Assembly: GCF_036023875.1 (NCBI RefSeq)
Contig: NZ_CP107931.1
Span: 4,774,001-4,838,000 of the forward strand
DNA length: 64,000 nucleotides
Direction of reading: 5' to 3'
Source of the DNA: Mycobacterium sp. NBC_00419
GTDB taxonomy: Bacteria; Actinomycetota; Actinomycetes; Mycobacteriales; Mycobacteriaceae
Positions within the stretch are counted from its first letter, which is position 1; every line of letters starts with the position of its first letter. This document shows, piece by piece, positions 33,979-43,928 of the stretch. The notes under the pieces are model-generated. The model ran no database searches, was not told the DNA's origin, and worked only from the letters and a program-made list of their open reading frames with translations. Made by a program: the position numbers and the translations under genes.

Positions 33979-34755
33979 GTGGGAGCCGGGCATTCCCATC
34001 CGCTGTACCGCGATGGGCACTCCGTGGTGCACCACGCACCCGCCGAGGTCAAGATCGCGGCCCTGGTGGTGTTCGTCCTGGCGGTGGTGGCCACTCCGCG
34101 GGAGATGATCTGGCCGTTCGCGTGCTACGCCGGCATCGTCCTCGTGGTGTGGCAGGTGGCGCGGATCCCACTGCGCTGGATCCTGCCGCGGATGCTGATC
34201 GAGGCGCCGTTCGTCGTTCTGGCCGTGCTACTGCCGTTCGCCGAGGGCGGCGAGCGCGTGGAGTTCGCGGGCATGCAGCTGTCGGTGACCGGTCTGTGGG
34301 CGGCGTGGGGCATCGTGGTCAAAGGAACGCTGGGTGTGGCCGGTTCGCTGACGGTGGCGGCCACGACCTCGGCACGTGAGCTTCCGCTGGCGCTGAGCAG
34401 GCTCGGGGTGCCAGGCCTGATCACCTCTATGCTCGTGCTGATGATCCGCTACATCGACCTGCTGTCGGCCGAGATCGGCCGGATGCGGATGGCCCGGATC
34501 TCCCGCGGCGACTCGCCGCGTGCCCTGCATCAGGCGGGTGCGATCGCCAAAGGTGTTGGCGCCCTGTTCCTGCGGTCCTACGAACGCGGGGAGCGGGTCT
34601 ACCTGGCCATGACCTCGCGCGGGTTCGACGGCCGGGTCCCCGAACTGGCGATCGTTGGCGCGCGGCCGCAGGCGTCGGCCGCGCAGTGGCTGGGCGCGCT
34701 GATGCCCGCGGCGGCAGCGGTCGCCGTGGCGGGGGCCGCATGGCTACTCCGGTGA
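33979..34755 (+). CDS. cbiQ: ECF transporter transmembrane (T) component CbiQ
   Basis: A 258-residue membrane protein with about five or six helices. The coupling helices that contact the ATPase are recognisable by the two A-R-x-x-R-G-like segments: MRMARISRGDSPR, and YLAMTSRGFDGR with ERGERV before it. It follows cbiN after 5 bases with a GTG start (GTGGGAGCC at 33979). The N-terminal segment is His-rich (GHSHPLYRDGHSVVHH), a feature of several CbiQ proteins. It forms the energy-coupling module with CbiO. Confidence 0.9.
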   Translation: MGAGHSHPLYRDGHSVVHHAPAEVKIAALVVFVLAVVATPREMIWPFACYAGIVLVVWQVARIPLRWILPRMLIEAPFVVLAVLLPFAEGGERVEFAGMQLSVTGLWAAWGIVVKGTLGVAGSLTVAATTSARELPLALSRLGVPGLITSMLVLMIRYIDLLSAEIGRMRMARISRGDSPRALHQAGAIAKGVGALFLRSYERGERVYLAMTSRGFDGRVPELAIVGARPQASAAQWLGALMPAAAAVAVAGAAWLLR

Positions 34756-35492
34756 GCCCGCCCGCCATCCGCGTCGACGCCCTGCGCTATCGCTACCCGG
34801 ACGGCCGGATCGCCCTCGACGGCGTCGACGTGAGCATCGCCCCCGGCGAGCGGGTGGCCGTCCTCGGACCCAACGGGGCGGGCAAGACCACCCTCATGCT
34901 GCACCTCAACGGCGTGCTGACCGCGACGTCGGGCACCGTTGAGATCGGCGGAACCCTGTTGGACCGCAAGAGTCTTCGCGATATCCGACGCCGGGTCGGC
35001 CTGGTGTTCCAGGACCCCGACGACCAGTTGTTCATGCCGACCGTCGCCCAGGACGTGGCATTCGGTCCGGCGAACTTCGGGGTGACCGGCGAGGAACTGG
35101 CCGCCCGTGTGCACACCGCGCTGGAGATCGTGTCGATGTCCGAGCATGCCGACCGCAGCCCGGCGCACCTGTCGGTGGGCCAGCGCAGGCGTGCGGCACT
35201 GGCCACGGTGCTGGCGTGTGAACCGGAGATCCTGGTGCTCGACGAACCGTCGGCCAACCTCGATCCGGTGGCACGCCGCGAACTCGCCGAAACCCTGGCC
35301 ACGTTGCCCGCGACCATGCTCATCGTCACCCACGACCTGCCCTATGCCGCGCAGTTGTGCGACCGAGCGATCGTCCTGGATGACGGGGTGGTGGTCGCCG
35401 ACGACACCGTCACCGCGGTGCTCTCCGACAGTGAGCTACTGGCCGCGCACCGGCTGGAACTGCCCTGGGGCTTCGTGGTTCCGGCGCGCTGA
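34740..35492 (+). CDS. cbiO: ECF transporter ATPase CbiO
   Basis: A 250-residue ABC ATPase. Walker A is GPNGAGKT at 43-50, the Q-loop follows in VFQDPDDQLFM (typical of ECF ATPases), the signature is LSVGQ near 144, Walker B is LVLDEP with D168-E169, and the H-loop is IVTHDL. It powers import by the CbiMNQ complex. The ATG at 34740 overlaps the end of cbiQ by 16 bases. The Mtr gene converges on it after a 30-base gap. Confidence 0.93.
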   Translation: MATPVSPPAIRVDALRYRYPDGRIALDGVDVSIAPGERVAVLGPNGAGKTTLMLHLNGVLTATSGTVEIGGTLLDRKSLRDIRRRVGLVFQDPDDQLFMPTVAQDVAFGPANFGVTGEELAARVHTALEIVSMSEHADRSPAHLSVGQRRRAALATVLACEPEILVLDEPSANLDPVARRELAETLATLPATMLIVTHDLPYAAQLCDRAIVLDDGVVVADDTVTAVLSDSELLAAHRLELPWGFVVPAR

Positions 35493-35522
35493 GCCGGACT
35501 CTACTTCTCGCGGGAGAAAGCG

Positions 35523-36932
35523 TCAGTGCCGCCGGGCCGGCGGCCACGGCCGCTCACCACAGAGGGCCAGCAGCGCGTTCTCGATCAGCTCGGGCAGCGC
35601 CGGGTGAATCCAGTACTGCCCGCGGGCCATGTCCTGGCCGGCCAGCCCGAAGCTCATCGCCTGAATCAGCGGCTGGATCAACGACGACGCCTGATGGCCC
35701 ATGATGTGCGCGCCCAGGATCGTGCCCGTGCCCGCCTCCACGATCACCTTCGCGAAACCCGTGGTGTCTTCCATCGCCCAGCCGTAGGCCACGTCGCCGT
35801 AGTCCTGGATCTTGACCCTGATGTCGTATCCGGCTGCACGCGCCTCGTTCTCGCTCAATCCCACGCAGGCGATCTGCGGATCAGTGAACACCGCCGACGG
35901 CACGAAGCGATGATCCGAGGGCATCAGCGTCTCGGTGTCATCCCAGTCGGCGAGCAGGTTGTTCTTGACCACCCTGGCCTCGTGGTTGGCGACGTGCTTG
36001 AGCTGATACGGCGAACTCACGTCGCCGAGAGCGAAAATGCCTCGCGCCGTTGTCCTCTGGTACTCATCGACCACCACCCGGCCGTCTTCGAGGTCCACGC
36101 CCACCGACTCGAGGTTGAGCAGGTCGCCGTTGGGTATGCGGCCGGTGGCCACCAGCACCGCGTCGGCCCGCACGGTGGATCCGTCGTCGAGTTCGACGAC
36201 GGTCTGCGAACCGTCCTGGTGCGCCCCGATCATGTTGCGGTGACTGCGGATCTCCCACTTCTTGCCCGCGATGTCAGTGAACCGTTCGCAGACGGTGTCG
36301 TCGCAGTGCGACAGCAGCGCGCTGCCGCGGATCACCAGCGTCACGCGCGAGCCCAATGAGGAGAACACGTGGGCGAACTCGGCGGCCACGAACCCGCCGC
36401 CGATGATGACCAGGTGCTCGGGCAGTTCGGCCATCCGCATGATCGTGTCGCTGGTGTGGAACTCGACCCCGCAGCCGGCGATCGCGTCGGGAACCATCGC
36501 CCGGGCGCCGGCCGCGATCACCACCTGCTCGGCGGTGAACTGCTCGCCGTTGGCGGTACGCAGCCGGTAGCCGTTGTCGCCGCGCCCGTCGAAGGTCGTA
36601 TGCGAGTCGTAGACGGTCACATTGGGCAGCGAGCGCCGGTAGTGCTCGCCGCCCATCGCCAGCGGATCGATGCGCCCGAACACCCGCGAGACGATGTCGC
36701 TCCAGCGCACCCGTTCGATGTGGGCGTCCACCCCGTAGCGCGCGGCGTCGCGCACCGTCGCCGCCACCTCGGCGGCGTAGACGAACATCTTCGTCGGGAT
36801 GCAGCCGACGTTCAGGCAGGTGCCACCGAACACGCCCTGCTCGCAGATCGCGACCTTCTTGGTGTCGTAGCGCTCGTCGAGAACCGAGTTGCCCGAACCG
36901 GTTCCGATGATCGCGATGTCGAAGTGCTCCAC
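35523..36932 (-). CDS. mtr: Mycothione reductase
   Basis: A 469-residue NADPH-dependent flavoprotein disulfide reductase that regenerates mycothiol, the actinobacterial thiol buffer. The FAD-binding GTGSGN is at residues 10-15, the redox pair is C39-x4-C44 in GGTCLNVGC, the NADPH fold is [17 protein letters not shown], and the C-terminal HPALPE supplies the His-Glu dyad for the partner subunit. Length and sequence agree with Rv2855. It is followed 8 bases on by the hydrolase gene's end, both reading on the minus strand, with the hydrolase upstream; they may be co-transcribed. Confidence 0.95.
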   Translation of the reverse strand: MEHFDIAIIGTGSGNSVLDERYDTKKVAICEQGVFGGTCLNVGCIPTKMFVYAAEVAATVRDAARYGVDAHIERVRWSDIVSRVFGRIDPLAMGGEHYRRSLPNVTVYDSHTTFDGRGDNGYRLRTANGEQFTAEQVVIAAGARAMVPDAIAGCGVEFHTSDTIMRMAELPEHLVIIGGGFVAAEFAHVFSSLGSRVTLVIRGSALLSHCDDTVCERFTDIAGKKWEIRSHRNMIGAHQDGSQTVVELDDGSTVRADAVLVATGRIPNGDLLNLESVGVDLEDGRVVVDEYQRTTARGIFALGDVSSPYQLKHVANHEARVVKNNLLADWDDTETLMPSDHRFVPSAVFTDPQIACVGLSENEARAAGYDIRVKIQDYGDVAYGWAMEDTTGFAKVIVEAGTGTILGAHIMGHQASSLIQPLIQAMSFGLAGQDMARGQYWIHPALPELIENALLALCGERPWPPARRH

Positions 36933-36940
36933 AACGTCCC

Positions 36941-37969
36941 CTAATCCCGGCCCGGCGCCGATGCGGTCTCGGCACAGTGCTCGAGATAGAAGTCCAGCCA
37001 GCCGGCCAGCTCACGGTAGGCCGCTGTGCGCGGCTGCGCCAACGACAGGAACACGTCATGTTTGGCGTCGACGACCGGCACCACCGATGTCCGGTTTCCG
37101 ATACACCCTGCCCAGCGGGCGATCTGGCTGACGTCGAGTACCGCGTCACCGCGCTGCATCGTGTCGGGCACGATCGTTTCGCGCACACTGTGATCGGAGC
37201 GCAGGATCAGATTGGGCACCCCGACGTCCAGGCCGCGGTGCAGCGTGGCGTGTCCGCGCCGGATCGCATGAATCCAGCCGAGCGTCACCGGGAATCCGCC
37301 CAGCGGTTTCCACTGCAGGTTGTAGTCGAACTCGCCGTGGTACTCGCGGTGCAGGGTCAGCCCGTAGCCACCACCCTTGCTGGTACCGCGCACCACCGAG
37401 GTCTTCCGCACCCGGGACAGGGCACCGATGGCCGTCGACGTCAGCCGGGTGCGCAGGATGGCCGGTCCGTGCAGATCGAGCCACGGGCTGTTGAGTACCA
37501 GCCCGCCGATCCCGAGCGTCGCCGTCGCTTTGCGCCTGCGCACCCGATCCAGCCACAGCGACACAATGAGCCCGCCTGCCGAATGCCCGTAGACCAGAAT
37601 CCGGGTGCCCGGATTCTCGGCGAGGATGATCGCGGCCGCGCGTTCCAGTTCGCGGTCGTAGCGCGCCAGGTCGGTGGTGAAGTGCGGGGTTTGGCCGGAC
37701 CGCCACGACCGCCCGCACTTGTGCTGATCGAGGGCGTAGAAGCGGAAGCCACGGGAAGTGAAGTGGTGCGCGAGCTCGGTGTTGAAGAAGTAATCGGTGA
37801 ACCCGTGCACCGCGAGCACGGTGTGGGCGGCCGGTTGCGCCTCACCGCCGCGGCGCACCAGGGTGGCGAACAGGTCGCCCTCGCCATCGGGGTCGGGGCC
37901 CAGGGCCAGGGTGGTCTGCTGGAAGCCCAGCAGGTCGTCGTCGGACCATTCGGCGTGCGCTGCCGTCAC
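36941..37969 (-). CDS. Serine alpha/beta-hydrolase, lysophospholipase/monoglyceride-lipase-like (Rv2854-like)
   Basis: A 342-residue cytosolic alpha/beta hydrolase. The nucleophile is S130 in [16 protein letters not shown] forms the oxyanion-hole region, and DAKHDVFLS near the C-terminus contains the likely catalytic His preceded by Asp. The pattern fits the hydrolase_4 (serine aminopeptidase S33/monoacylglycerol lipase) group. It matches Rv2854 by position and length (about 346 residues). GTG 37969 is preferred as start; an ATG at 38044 would add 25 unconserved residues. It is divergent from mqo. Confidence 0.82.
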   Translation of the reverse strand: MTAAHAEWSDDDLLGFQQTTLALGPDPDGEGDLFATLVRRGGEAQPAAHTVLAVHGFTDYFFNTELAHHFTSRGFRFYALDQHKCGRSWRSGQTPHFTTDLARYDRELERAAAIILAENPGTRILVYGHSAGGLIVSLWLDRVRRRKATATLGIGGLVLNSPWLDLHGPAILRTRLTSTAIGALSRVRKTSVVRGTSKGGGYGLTLHREYHGEFDYNLQWKPLGGFPVTLGWIHAIRRGHATLHRGLDVGVPNLILRSDHSVRETIVPDTMQRGDAVLDVSQIARWAGCIGNRTSVVPVVDAKHDVFLSLAQPRTAAYRELAGWLDFYLEHCAETASAPGRD

Positions 37970-38077
37970 AGGGCTTACCTTAGCGGCGGTGTGGTGCTGG
38001 CGACTCGACCGAATAGTTCCGGGTGGCTCGGGATAACCTGGCAAGTAGTACAGCCGTCACGAGTAAAGGACGAACTG

Positions 38078-39640
38078 GTGCCTGAAACCACCAAAACTGA
38101 TGTCGTGCTGATCGGCGCCGGGATCATGAGCGCCACCCTGGGCGCGCTGCTGCGGATGGTCGAGCCGGATTGGTCGATCACTCTGGTGGAGCGCCTGGAC
38201 GCCGCGGCCGCTGAGAGCAGTGATCCGTGGAACAACGCCGGCACCGGGCACTCGGCGCTCTGTGAGCTCAACTACACCCCCGAGGCCGCCGACGGGACCA
38301 TCGAGATTGCCAAGGCGGTGAACGTCAACGAACAGTTCCAGGTCACCCGCCAGTTCTGGGCGTACGCCCACGAACACGGCATCCTGCCCGACGTCCGCAG
38401 CTTCCTGAACCCCATCCCGCATGTCAGCTTCGTGCAGGGCGCCGCGAACGTCGATTATCTGCGCCGGCGTCGCGACACCCTGGTGCGCAACCCGCTGTTC
38501 GCCGGCATGGAATTCATCGAGGGCGCCGACGAGTTCGCCCGCCGGCTGCCGCTGATGGCCGAAGGTCGTGACTTCAGCGACCCGGTCGGGCTGAACTGGA
38601 GCCAGGACGGCACCGACGTCGACTTCGGCTCCCTGTCGCGCCAACTGCTCGGGTACGGCGCCGAGCGCGGAATGACCACACTGTTCGGCCACGAGGTGCG
38701 CAACCTGCGCCAGGAGTCCGACGGCAGCTGGACGGTCAAGATTGTCAACGGCCGCACCGGTGAGAAGCGCAAGCTGTCGGCCAAGTTCGTCTTCGTCGGC
38801 GCCGGCGGCGGCGCGCTGCCGCTGCTGCAGAAGTCGGGCATGAAAGAGGCCAAGGGCTTCGGCGGCTTCCCGGTCAGCGGGGAATGGCTGCGCACCAACA
38901 ACCCGAACCTCACCGGCGCCCACCACGCCAAGGTGTACGGCCTGCCGCCGCTGGGCGCCCCGCCGATGTCGATGCCGCACTTGGACACGCGGGTGATCAA
39001 CGGCAAGGACTGGCTGCTGTTCGGCCCGTTCGCCGGATGGTCGCCGAAGTTCCTCAAGGCCGGCAACGTCACCGACCTGCCGTTGTCGGTCAAGCCGAAC
39101 AACCTCGCCTCGATGATCGGCGTCGGGCTCACCGAGCTGCCGCTGCTGCAGTACCTGATCGGCGAGCTGCTCCAATCTCCTGCGGACCGCGTCGACACCC
39201 TGCGGAAGTTCGCCCCGACGGCACAGAGCCAGGACTGGGAGATCGACATCGCCGGCCAGCGGGTGCAGGTCATCCGCCGTGACAAGAAGAAGCTGGGTGT
39301 CCTCGAGTTCGGCACCACCGTGCTTGCCGCCGCCGACGGTTCCATCGCCGGCCTGCTGGGCGCCTCACCCGGCGCGTCGACCGCGGTGCCGGCCATGCTC
39401 GACGTGATGCAGCGCTGCTTCGCCGACCGCTATCAGTCCTGGCAGCCCAAGCTCAAGGAGATGGTGCCGTCACTCGGCGTCAAGCTGTCGGAGAATCCGG
39501 AGCTGTTCGCCGAGGTCTGGGCGCACGGCAACAAGGTGCTCGGCCTGGGCAGCGGAGCCGACGCCGCCCGCGCCGCCGAAGCCGTCGGCGCTGATTCCAC
39601 CCCGGCCACCGGTGACCCGGAGCCGGCAGGGGTGGTGTGA
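38078..39640 (+). CDS. mqo: Malate:quinone oxidoreductase
   Basis: A 520-residue FAD-dependent peripheral membrane enzyme that oxidises malate to oxaloacetate and passes electrons to menaquinone. The dinucleotide motif [10 protein letters not shown] starts at about residue 13. Family signatures include [24 protein letters not shown] residues (given in part: [11 protein letters not shown]), [14 protein letters not shown] and GFGGFPVSG. The C-terminus is GASPGAST followed by a helical tail. The GTG at 38078 has AAAGGA 7 bases upstream; the much longer open frame upstream is non-coding. The next three genes follow with 4-base overlaps. Equivalent to Rv2852c. Confidence 0.95.
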   Translation: MPETTKTDVVLIGAGIMSATLGALLRMVEPDWSITLVERLDAAAAESSDPWNNAGTGHSALCELNYTPEAADGTIEIAKAVNVNEQFQVTRQFWAYAHEHGILPDVRSFLNPIPHVSFVQGAANVDYLRRRRDTLVRNPLFAGMEFIEGADEFARRLPLMAEGRDFSDPVGLNWSQDGTDVDFGSLSRQLLGYGAERGMTTLFGHEVRNLRQESDGSWTVKIVNGRTGEKRKLSAKFVFVGAGGGALPLLQKSGMKEAKGFGGFPVSGEWLRTNNPNLTGAHHAKVYGLPPLGAPPMSMPHLDTRVINGKDWLLFGPFAGWSPKFLKAGNVTDLPLSVKPNNLASMIGVGLTELPLLQYLIGELLQSPADRVDTLRKFAPTAQSQDWEIDIAGQRVQVIRRDKKKLGVLEFGTTVLAAADGSIAGLLGASPGASTAVPAMLDVMQRCFADRYQSWQPKLKEMVPSLGVKLSENPELFAEVWAHGNKVLGLGSGADAARAAEAVGADSTPATGDPEPAGVV

Positions 39641-40092
39641 CGGTCGCACTGCGCCGCTCCTGGGCCAAGGACCTTGACGCGGCCACTCTCTACGAGCTGC
39701 TCAAGCTTCGCGTCGAGGTGTTCGTCGTAGAGCAGGCCTGCCCGTACCCCGAACTCGACGGCCGTGACCTGCTCGCCGAGACCCGCCACTTCTGGCTGGA
39801 GCAGCCCGACGGCGCGGTGATCTCCACGCTGCGGTTGATGGAGGAGCACTCCGCCGGGGAGAAGGCCTTCCGCATCGGTCGGGTGTGTACCCGTCGATCG
39901 GCGCGCGGTCAGGGCCACACCACCCGGTTGATGCAGGCCGCACTGGCCGATGTCGGCGATCACCCGTGCCGGATCAACGCCCAGACCTACCTCGCCGGGA
40001 TGTATGCCCGGCACGGCTTCGTCGTCGACGGCGACGAGTTCGTCGAGGACGGCATCCCGCACGTCCCGATGCTCAAGAACAGCCCGTCGTGA
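39637..40092 (+). CDS. GNAT acetyltransferase, ElaA-like (Rv2851c-like)
   Basis: A 151-residue single-domain acetyltransferase. [27 protein letters not shown] is the ElaA-type N-terminal helix-strand pattern (shown in part: [10 protein letters not shown]). The acetyl-CoA loop is [21 protein letters not shown], with R/Q-x-x-G-x-G/A written here as RGQGHT. The last part is [14 protein letters not shown]. The substrate is unknown. It overlaps mqo by 4 bases (GTGA) and the chelatase-like gene by 4, so it is translationally coupled to both. Confidence 0.85.
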   Translation: MTVALRRSWAKDLDAATLYELLKLRVEVFVVEQACPYPELDGRDLLAETRHFWLEQPDGAVISTLRLMEEHSAGEKAFRIGRVCTRRSARGQGHTTRLMQAALADVGDHPCRINAQTYLAGMYARHGFVVDGDEFVEDGIPHVPMLKNSPS

Positions 40093-41924
40093 GTACCGCC
40101 GGCTACCCGCTGAGCGCCATCGTCGGTCACGACCGGCTGCGGCTGGCTCTGGTGTTGTGCGCGGTGCGACCCGAGATCGGCGGTGTGCTGATCCGCGGCG
40201 AGAAGGGCACCGCGAAGTCGACGGCGGTGCGCGCCCTGGCGGCGGTGCTGGCCGAGGTGGACGCGGGCTCGCGGCTGGTGGAGTTACCCATCGGCGCCAC
40301 CGAGGACCGGGTGGTCGGCTCGCTGGATCTGCAGAAGGTGCTGCGCGACGGCGAGCACGCGTTCTCGCCGGGCCTGCTGGCCCGCGCGCACGGCGGCGTG
40401 CTCTACGTCGACGAGGTCAACCTGCTGCACGACCACCTCGTCGACATCATGCTCGACGCCGCCGCGATGGGTCGTGTGCACATCGAACGCGACGGAGTAT
40501 CGCACTCGCACGAGTCGCGCTTCGTCCTGATCGGCACGATGAATCCCGAAGAGGGAGAACTGCGTCCGCAGTTGCTCGACCGGTTCGGCCTGACCGTCGA
40601 CGTGCACGCCTCCCGCGACGTCGCAGTGCGCAGCGAGGTGATCCGCCAGCGGCTGGCCTACGAGGCCGACCCGGCCGGGTTCGCCGCCCGCTACGCGCAA
40701 CAGGATCGCGACCTGGCGGCGCGGATCGCCGCCGCGCGCGCCCGGGTCGACGAAGTAGTCCTGCCCGACGCCGAAGTGAATCGGATTGCGGCACTGTGCG
40801 CGGCATTCGACGTCGACGGCATGCGCGCCGACCTGGTGGTGGCCCGCACCGCGATCGCCCACGCGGCCTGGCGTGGCGCGGACGCCGTCGCCGAAGAGGA
40901 CATCCGGGTGGCGGCCGAGCTGGCGTTGCCGCACCGGCGCCGCCGCGACCCGTTCGACGACCCCGGTCTGGACCCGGCCCAGCTCGACGAGGCGCTGGCC
41001 GCCACCGCCGACGGCGGAACCGAAACCGACCCGGAACCCGACCCCGAACCCGACCCACCCGGCGGCGGCCAGAGCGCCGACGGGAATTCGGGACAGACTG
41101 TGCCGCAACAAAACCCGTCGTCATCGACCACCCGGCAGTCGGCGCCGCCGGCGGCGACGTTTCGGACCCGCGCGCTGCGGGTGCCCGGCGTAGGGGAGGG
41201 CACCCCCGGGCGGCGGTCGCAGGCCCGCAACCGTTCGGGGGCGGTGATCAGCGCCACCGACCAGCCGGAGTCCGGTCACGGCCTGCACCTGTTCGCGACG
41301 GTGCTCACCGCGGCCGGACAGGGCCGGCGCCGCCCGGCTCCCGACGACATCCGCCGCGCGGTTCGGATCGGCCGGGAAGGCAATCTGGTCATCTTCGTCG
41401 TCGATGCGTCGGGTTCGATGGCCGCGCGCGACCGGATGTCGGCCGTCACCGGCGCGGCCCTGTCGCTACTGCGCGATGCCTACCAACGCCGCGACAAGGT
41501 CGCGGTCATCACCTTCCGCGGTGACGACGCCCGCCTGGTGCTGCCCCCGACGACCTCGGCACACATCGCGTCTCGGCGGCTGACCCGGTTCGACACCGGC
41601 GGCACCACGCCGCTGGCCAAGGGACTGCTGGCCGCGCGTGACGTGGTGCTGCGAGAGCGGGTCCGCGACCGCACGCGTCGCCCGCTGGTGGTAGTGCTGA
41701 CCGACGGGCGCGCCACCGGTGGCCCGGATCCACTCGGCCGTACCCGCAGCGCCGCAGCGCTTCTGGTGGCCGAGGGTGCGGCCGCGGTGGTGGTGGACTG
41801 CGAGACCTCGTATGTACGGCTGGGTCTGGCAGTCGAGCTGGCCGAGCAGTTGGCGGCCCCGATGCTGCGCCTGGAGCAGTTGCGCGCAGACTATTTGGCG
41901 CAAGCTGTGCGCCGCGTCGCCTGA
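40089..41924 (+). CDS. Magnesium-chelatase-like protein (ChlI-ChlD fusion, Rv2850c-like)
   Basis: A 611-residue AAA+ plus VWA protein. The N-terminal ATPase has Walker [10 protein letters not shown] at 37-45 and Walker [11 protein letters not shown], like ChlI/BchI. A Pro/Asp-rich acidic linker (about residues 315-350, [10 protein letters not shown]) joins it to a VWA domain whose MIDAS starts at D439 (DASGSMAA). Such fusions in actinobacteria are placed with cobalamin genes and are suspected to be part of a metal chelatase, possibly cobalt insertion, but no large CobN/ChlH subunit is in the window. The gene overlaps the GNAT gene by 4 bases and precedes cobO by 19. Confidence 0.85.
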   Translation: MSTAGYPLSAIVGHDRLRLALVLCAVRPEIGGVLIRGEKGTAKSTAVRALAAVLAEVDAGSRLVELPIGATEDRVVGSLDLQKVLRDGEHAFSPGLLARAHGGVLYVDEVNLLHDHLVDIMLDAAAMGRVHIERDGVSHSHESRFVLIGTMNPEEGELRPQLLDRFGLTVDVHASRDVAVRSEVIRQRLAYEADPAGFAARYAQQDRDLAARIAAARARVDEVVLPDAEVNRIAALCAAFDVDGMRADLVVARTAIAHAAWRGADAVAEEDIRVAAELALPHRRRRDPFDDPGLDPAQLDEALAATADGGTETDPEPDPEPDPPGGGQSADGNSGQTVPQQNPSSSTTRQSAPPAATFRTRALRVPGVGEGTPGRRSQARNRSGAVISATDQPESGHGLHLFATVLTAAGQGRRRPAPDDIRRAVRIGREGNLVIFVVDASGSMAARDRMSAVTGAALSLLRDAYQRRDKVAVITFRGDDARLVLPPTTSAHIASRRLTRFDTGGTTPLAKGLLAARDVVLRERVRDRTRRPLVVVLTDGRATGGPDPLGRTRSAAALLVAEGAAAVVVDCETSYVRLGLAVELAEQLAAPMLRLEQLRADYLAQAVRRVA

Positions 41925-41943
41925 GCCGGGAAGGGGATCGCAG

Positions 41944-42558
41944 ATGCCACAGGGTCAACCGCTCGTGGTGCCCGATGACGGCCTGACCACCCGGGCCCGG
42001 CGCAACACCCCGGTGCTTGCGGTGCACACCGGTCCCGGCAAGGGAAAGTCCACCGCCGCATTCGGAATGGCGTTGCGGGCGTGGAACGCCGGGATGAGCG
42101 TGGCTGTGTTCCAGTTCGTCAAGAGCGCCAAGTGGAAGGTGGGCGAGGAGTCGGCGTTCGCCGCGCTGGGCCAACTCAACGCCGAGCACGGCCTCGGCGG
42201 TGCCGTGGAGTGGCACAAGATGGGGTCGGGCTGGTCGTGGACCCGCAAGGGCGGCTCGGACGACGATCACGCCGCTGCGGCCGCCGAAGGCTGGACCGAG
42301 ATCGCGACCCGCCTGCGTGAACAGCGCCACGACTTCTACGTTCTCGACGAGTTCACCTACCCGCTGAAGTGGGGGTGGGTCGACGTCGACGAGGTGGTCG
42401 AGGTGCTGCGCACCAGGCCCGGCGGCCAGCACGTCGTCATCACGGGACGCGACGCTCCCGGCCCGCTGCTCGACGCCGCCGACCTGGTGACCGAGATGAG
42501 CAAGGTCAAACACCCGATGGACGCCGGCCGCAAGGGCCAGCGCGGAATCGAATGGTGA
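41944..42558 (+). CDS. cobO: Cob(I)yrinic acid a,c-diamide adenosyltransferase
   Basis: A 204-residue CobA/CobO/BtuR-type ATP:corrinoid adenosyltransferase, which attaches the upper 5'-deoxyadenosyl ligand. The P-loop is GPGKGKST at 30-37, and FQFVKS, YVLDEFTYPL and VVITGRDAP follow in family order. The C-terminus VKHPMDAGRKGQRGIEW is also characteristic. The ATG at 41944 follows an AAGGGGAT Shine-Dalgarno region. It overlaps the start of cobB by 7 bases. Equivalent to Rv2849c. Confidence 0.95.
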   Translation: MPQGQPLVVPDDGLTTRARRNTPVLAVHTGPGKGKSTAAFGMALRAWNAGMSVAVFQFVKSAKWKVGEESAFAALGQLNAEHGLGGAVEWHKMGSGWSWTRKGGSDDDHAAAAAEGWTEIATRLREQRHDFYVLDEFTYPLKWGWVDVDEVVEVLRTRPGGQHVVITGRDAPGPLLDAADLVTEMSKVKHPMDAGRKGQRGIEW

Positions 42559-43928
42559 GCGTACCCGGCGTCATCATCGGCGCCCCCTCCTCGGGAAGCG
42601 GAAAGACCACCGTCGCAACGGGTTTGATCGGTGCACTGCGGGCAGCCGGGCACCGGGTGGCGCCGTTCAAGGTCGGCCCCGACTTCATCGACCCCGGCTA
42701 TCACGCGCTGGCGGCCGGCAGCCCGGGACGCAACCTGGACCCCGTCCTCGTCGGTGAGGAACTGATCGGCCCGCTGTACCGGCATGGCTCCCAGGGCTCC
42801 GACATCGCCGTGATCGAAGGCGTCATGGGCCTTTTCGACGGTCGCATCGACGAGCAGGCGGTGACCCCGGCGCGCGGATCCACCGCGGCCGTCGCCGAAC
42901 TGCTCGGCGCCCCGGTGGTTCTGGTGGTCGACGCCCGCGGGCAGAGTCAGAGTATCGGCGCTGTGGTGCATGGCTTTTCGACGTTCCATCGCGGTGTGCG
43001 GATCGGCGGGGTGATCCTCAACCGGGTCGGATCGCCACGCCACGAACAGGTGCTGCGCCAGTCCTGCGACGCCGCCGGTGTCCCGGTGCTCGGCGCGATC
43101 CCGCGCCACGACGAGTTGTCGGTGCCCTCGCGTCACCTGGGTTTGGTCACCGCCGTGGAGCACGGTGAGGCGGCCCGTTCGGCGGTCGCGGCGATGACGA
43201 GCCTTATCGCCCGCCACGTGGACCTGGCCGCGGTCGCCGCGCTCGCCGGGTCCGCGGTGCAGTCCCCGGCGTGGTCGCCCCGTGACGCCATCGGAGAGCC
43301 CCTGGCGGGAGACCCGGTGGTGGCGATGGCCGCGGGCCGGGCGTTCAGCTTCGGCTACACCGAGCACACCGAACTCCTGGCCGCCGCCGGTGCGCAGGTC
43401 GTCGAGTTCGACCCGCTGTGCGAGCGCCTGCCTGCCGGGACCGCGGCGCTGGTGCTGCCGGGCGGGTTCCCCGAGCAGTACCTGCCCGAACTGGCGGCGA
43501 ACACCGACCTGCGCGCCCAGATCCGCACCCTGGCCGCGCACGCGCCGGTTCAGGCCGAGTGCGGGGGACTGGCCTACCTGATGACCGAACTGGACGGGCA
43601 CGCTATGTGCGGTGTGCTCAGCGGCACCGCCCGGTTCACCCCGCGGCTGACCCTCGGCTACCGCGACGCCGTGGCGGTCGCCGACTCGTCGCTCTGTGAG
43701 GCGGGCCGGCGCGTCGTCGGCCACGAATTCCACCGCACCGCAGTCGAATTCACCGATGACTACGAACCCGCGTGGGTGTTCCGGGGCACCGACGGGCAGC
43801 CGGTTCGCGACGGCGCGATCCTGGGCGGGGTGCACGCGTCGTATCTGCACACCCATGCCGCCGCCGCCCCCGCATCGGTCGCGCGGTTTGTCAGCACCGC
43901 GGCCTCAGTCACTAAGCTCGCCGGGTGA
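42552..43928 (+). CDS. cobB: Cobyrinic acid/hydrogenobyrinic acid a,c-diamide synthase
   Basis: A 458-residue CobB/CbiA amidotransferase that amidates the a and c side chains of the corrin ring. The N-terminal P-loop is APSSGSGKTT near 11-20, and KVGPDFIDPGYH is a family signature. The C-terminal class I glutaminase-type domain has C337 in AECGGLAYL. The start may be ATG 42552 or GTG 42555, which would give a 4-base overlap with cobO. The gene is coupled to cysG by a 4-base overlap. Equivalent to Rv2848c. Confidence 0.95.
   Translation: MVSVPGVIIGAPSSGSGKTTVATGLIGALRAAGHRVAPFKVGPDFIDPGYHALAAGSPGRNLDPVLVGEELIGPLYRHGSQGSDIAVIEGVMGLFDGRIDEQAVTPARGSTAAVAELLGAPVVLVVDARGQSQSIGAVVHGFSTFHRGVRIGGVILNRVGSPRHEQVLRQSCDAAGVPVLGAIPRHDELSVPSRHLGLVTAVEHGEAARSAVAAMTSLIARHVDLAAVAALAGSAVQSPAWSPRDAIGEPLAGDPVVAMAAGRAFSFGYTEHTELLAAAGAQVVEFDPLCERLPAGTAALVLPGGFPEQYLPELAANTDLRAQIRTLAAHAPVQAECGGLAYLMTELDGHAMCGVLSGTARFTPRLTLGYRDAVAVADSSLCEAGRRVVGHEFHRTAVEFTDDYEPAWVFRGTDGQPVRDGAILGGVHASYLHTHAAAAPASVARFVSTAASVTKLAG

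Noticed and set aside
36977..38077. A long N-terminal extension of the mqo frame
   Set aside because: It lies antisense to the hydrolase gene. GTG 38078 with a good ribosome-binding site gives a normal Mqo.
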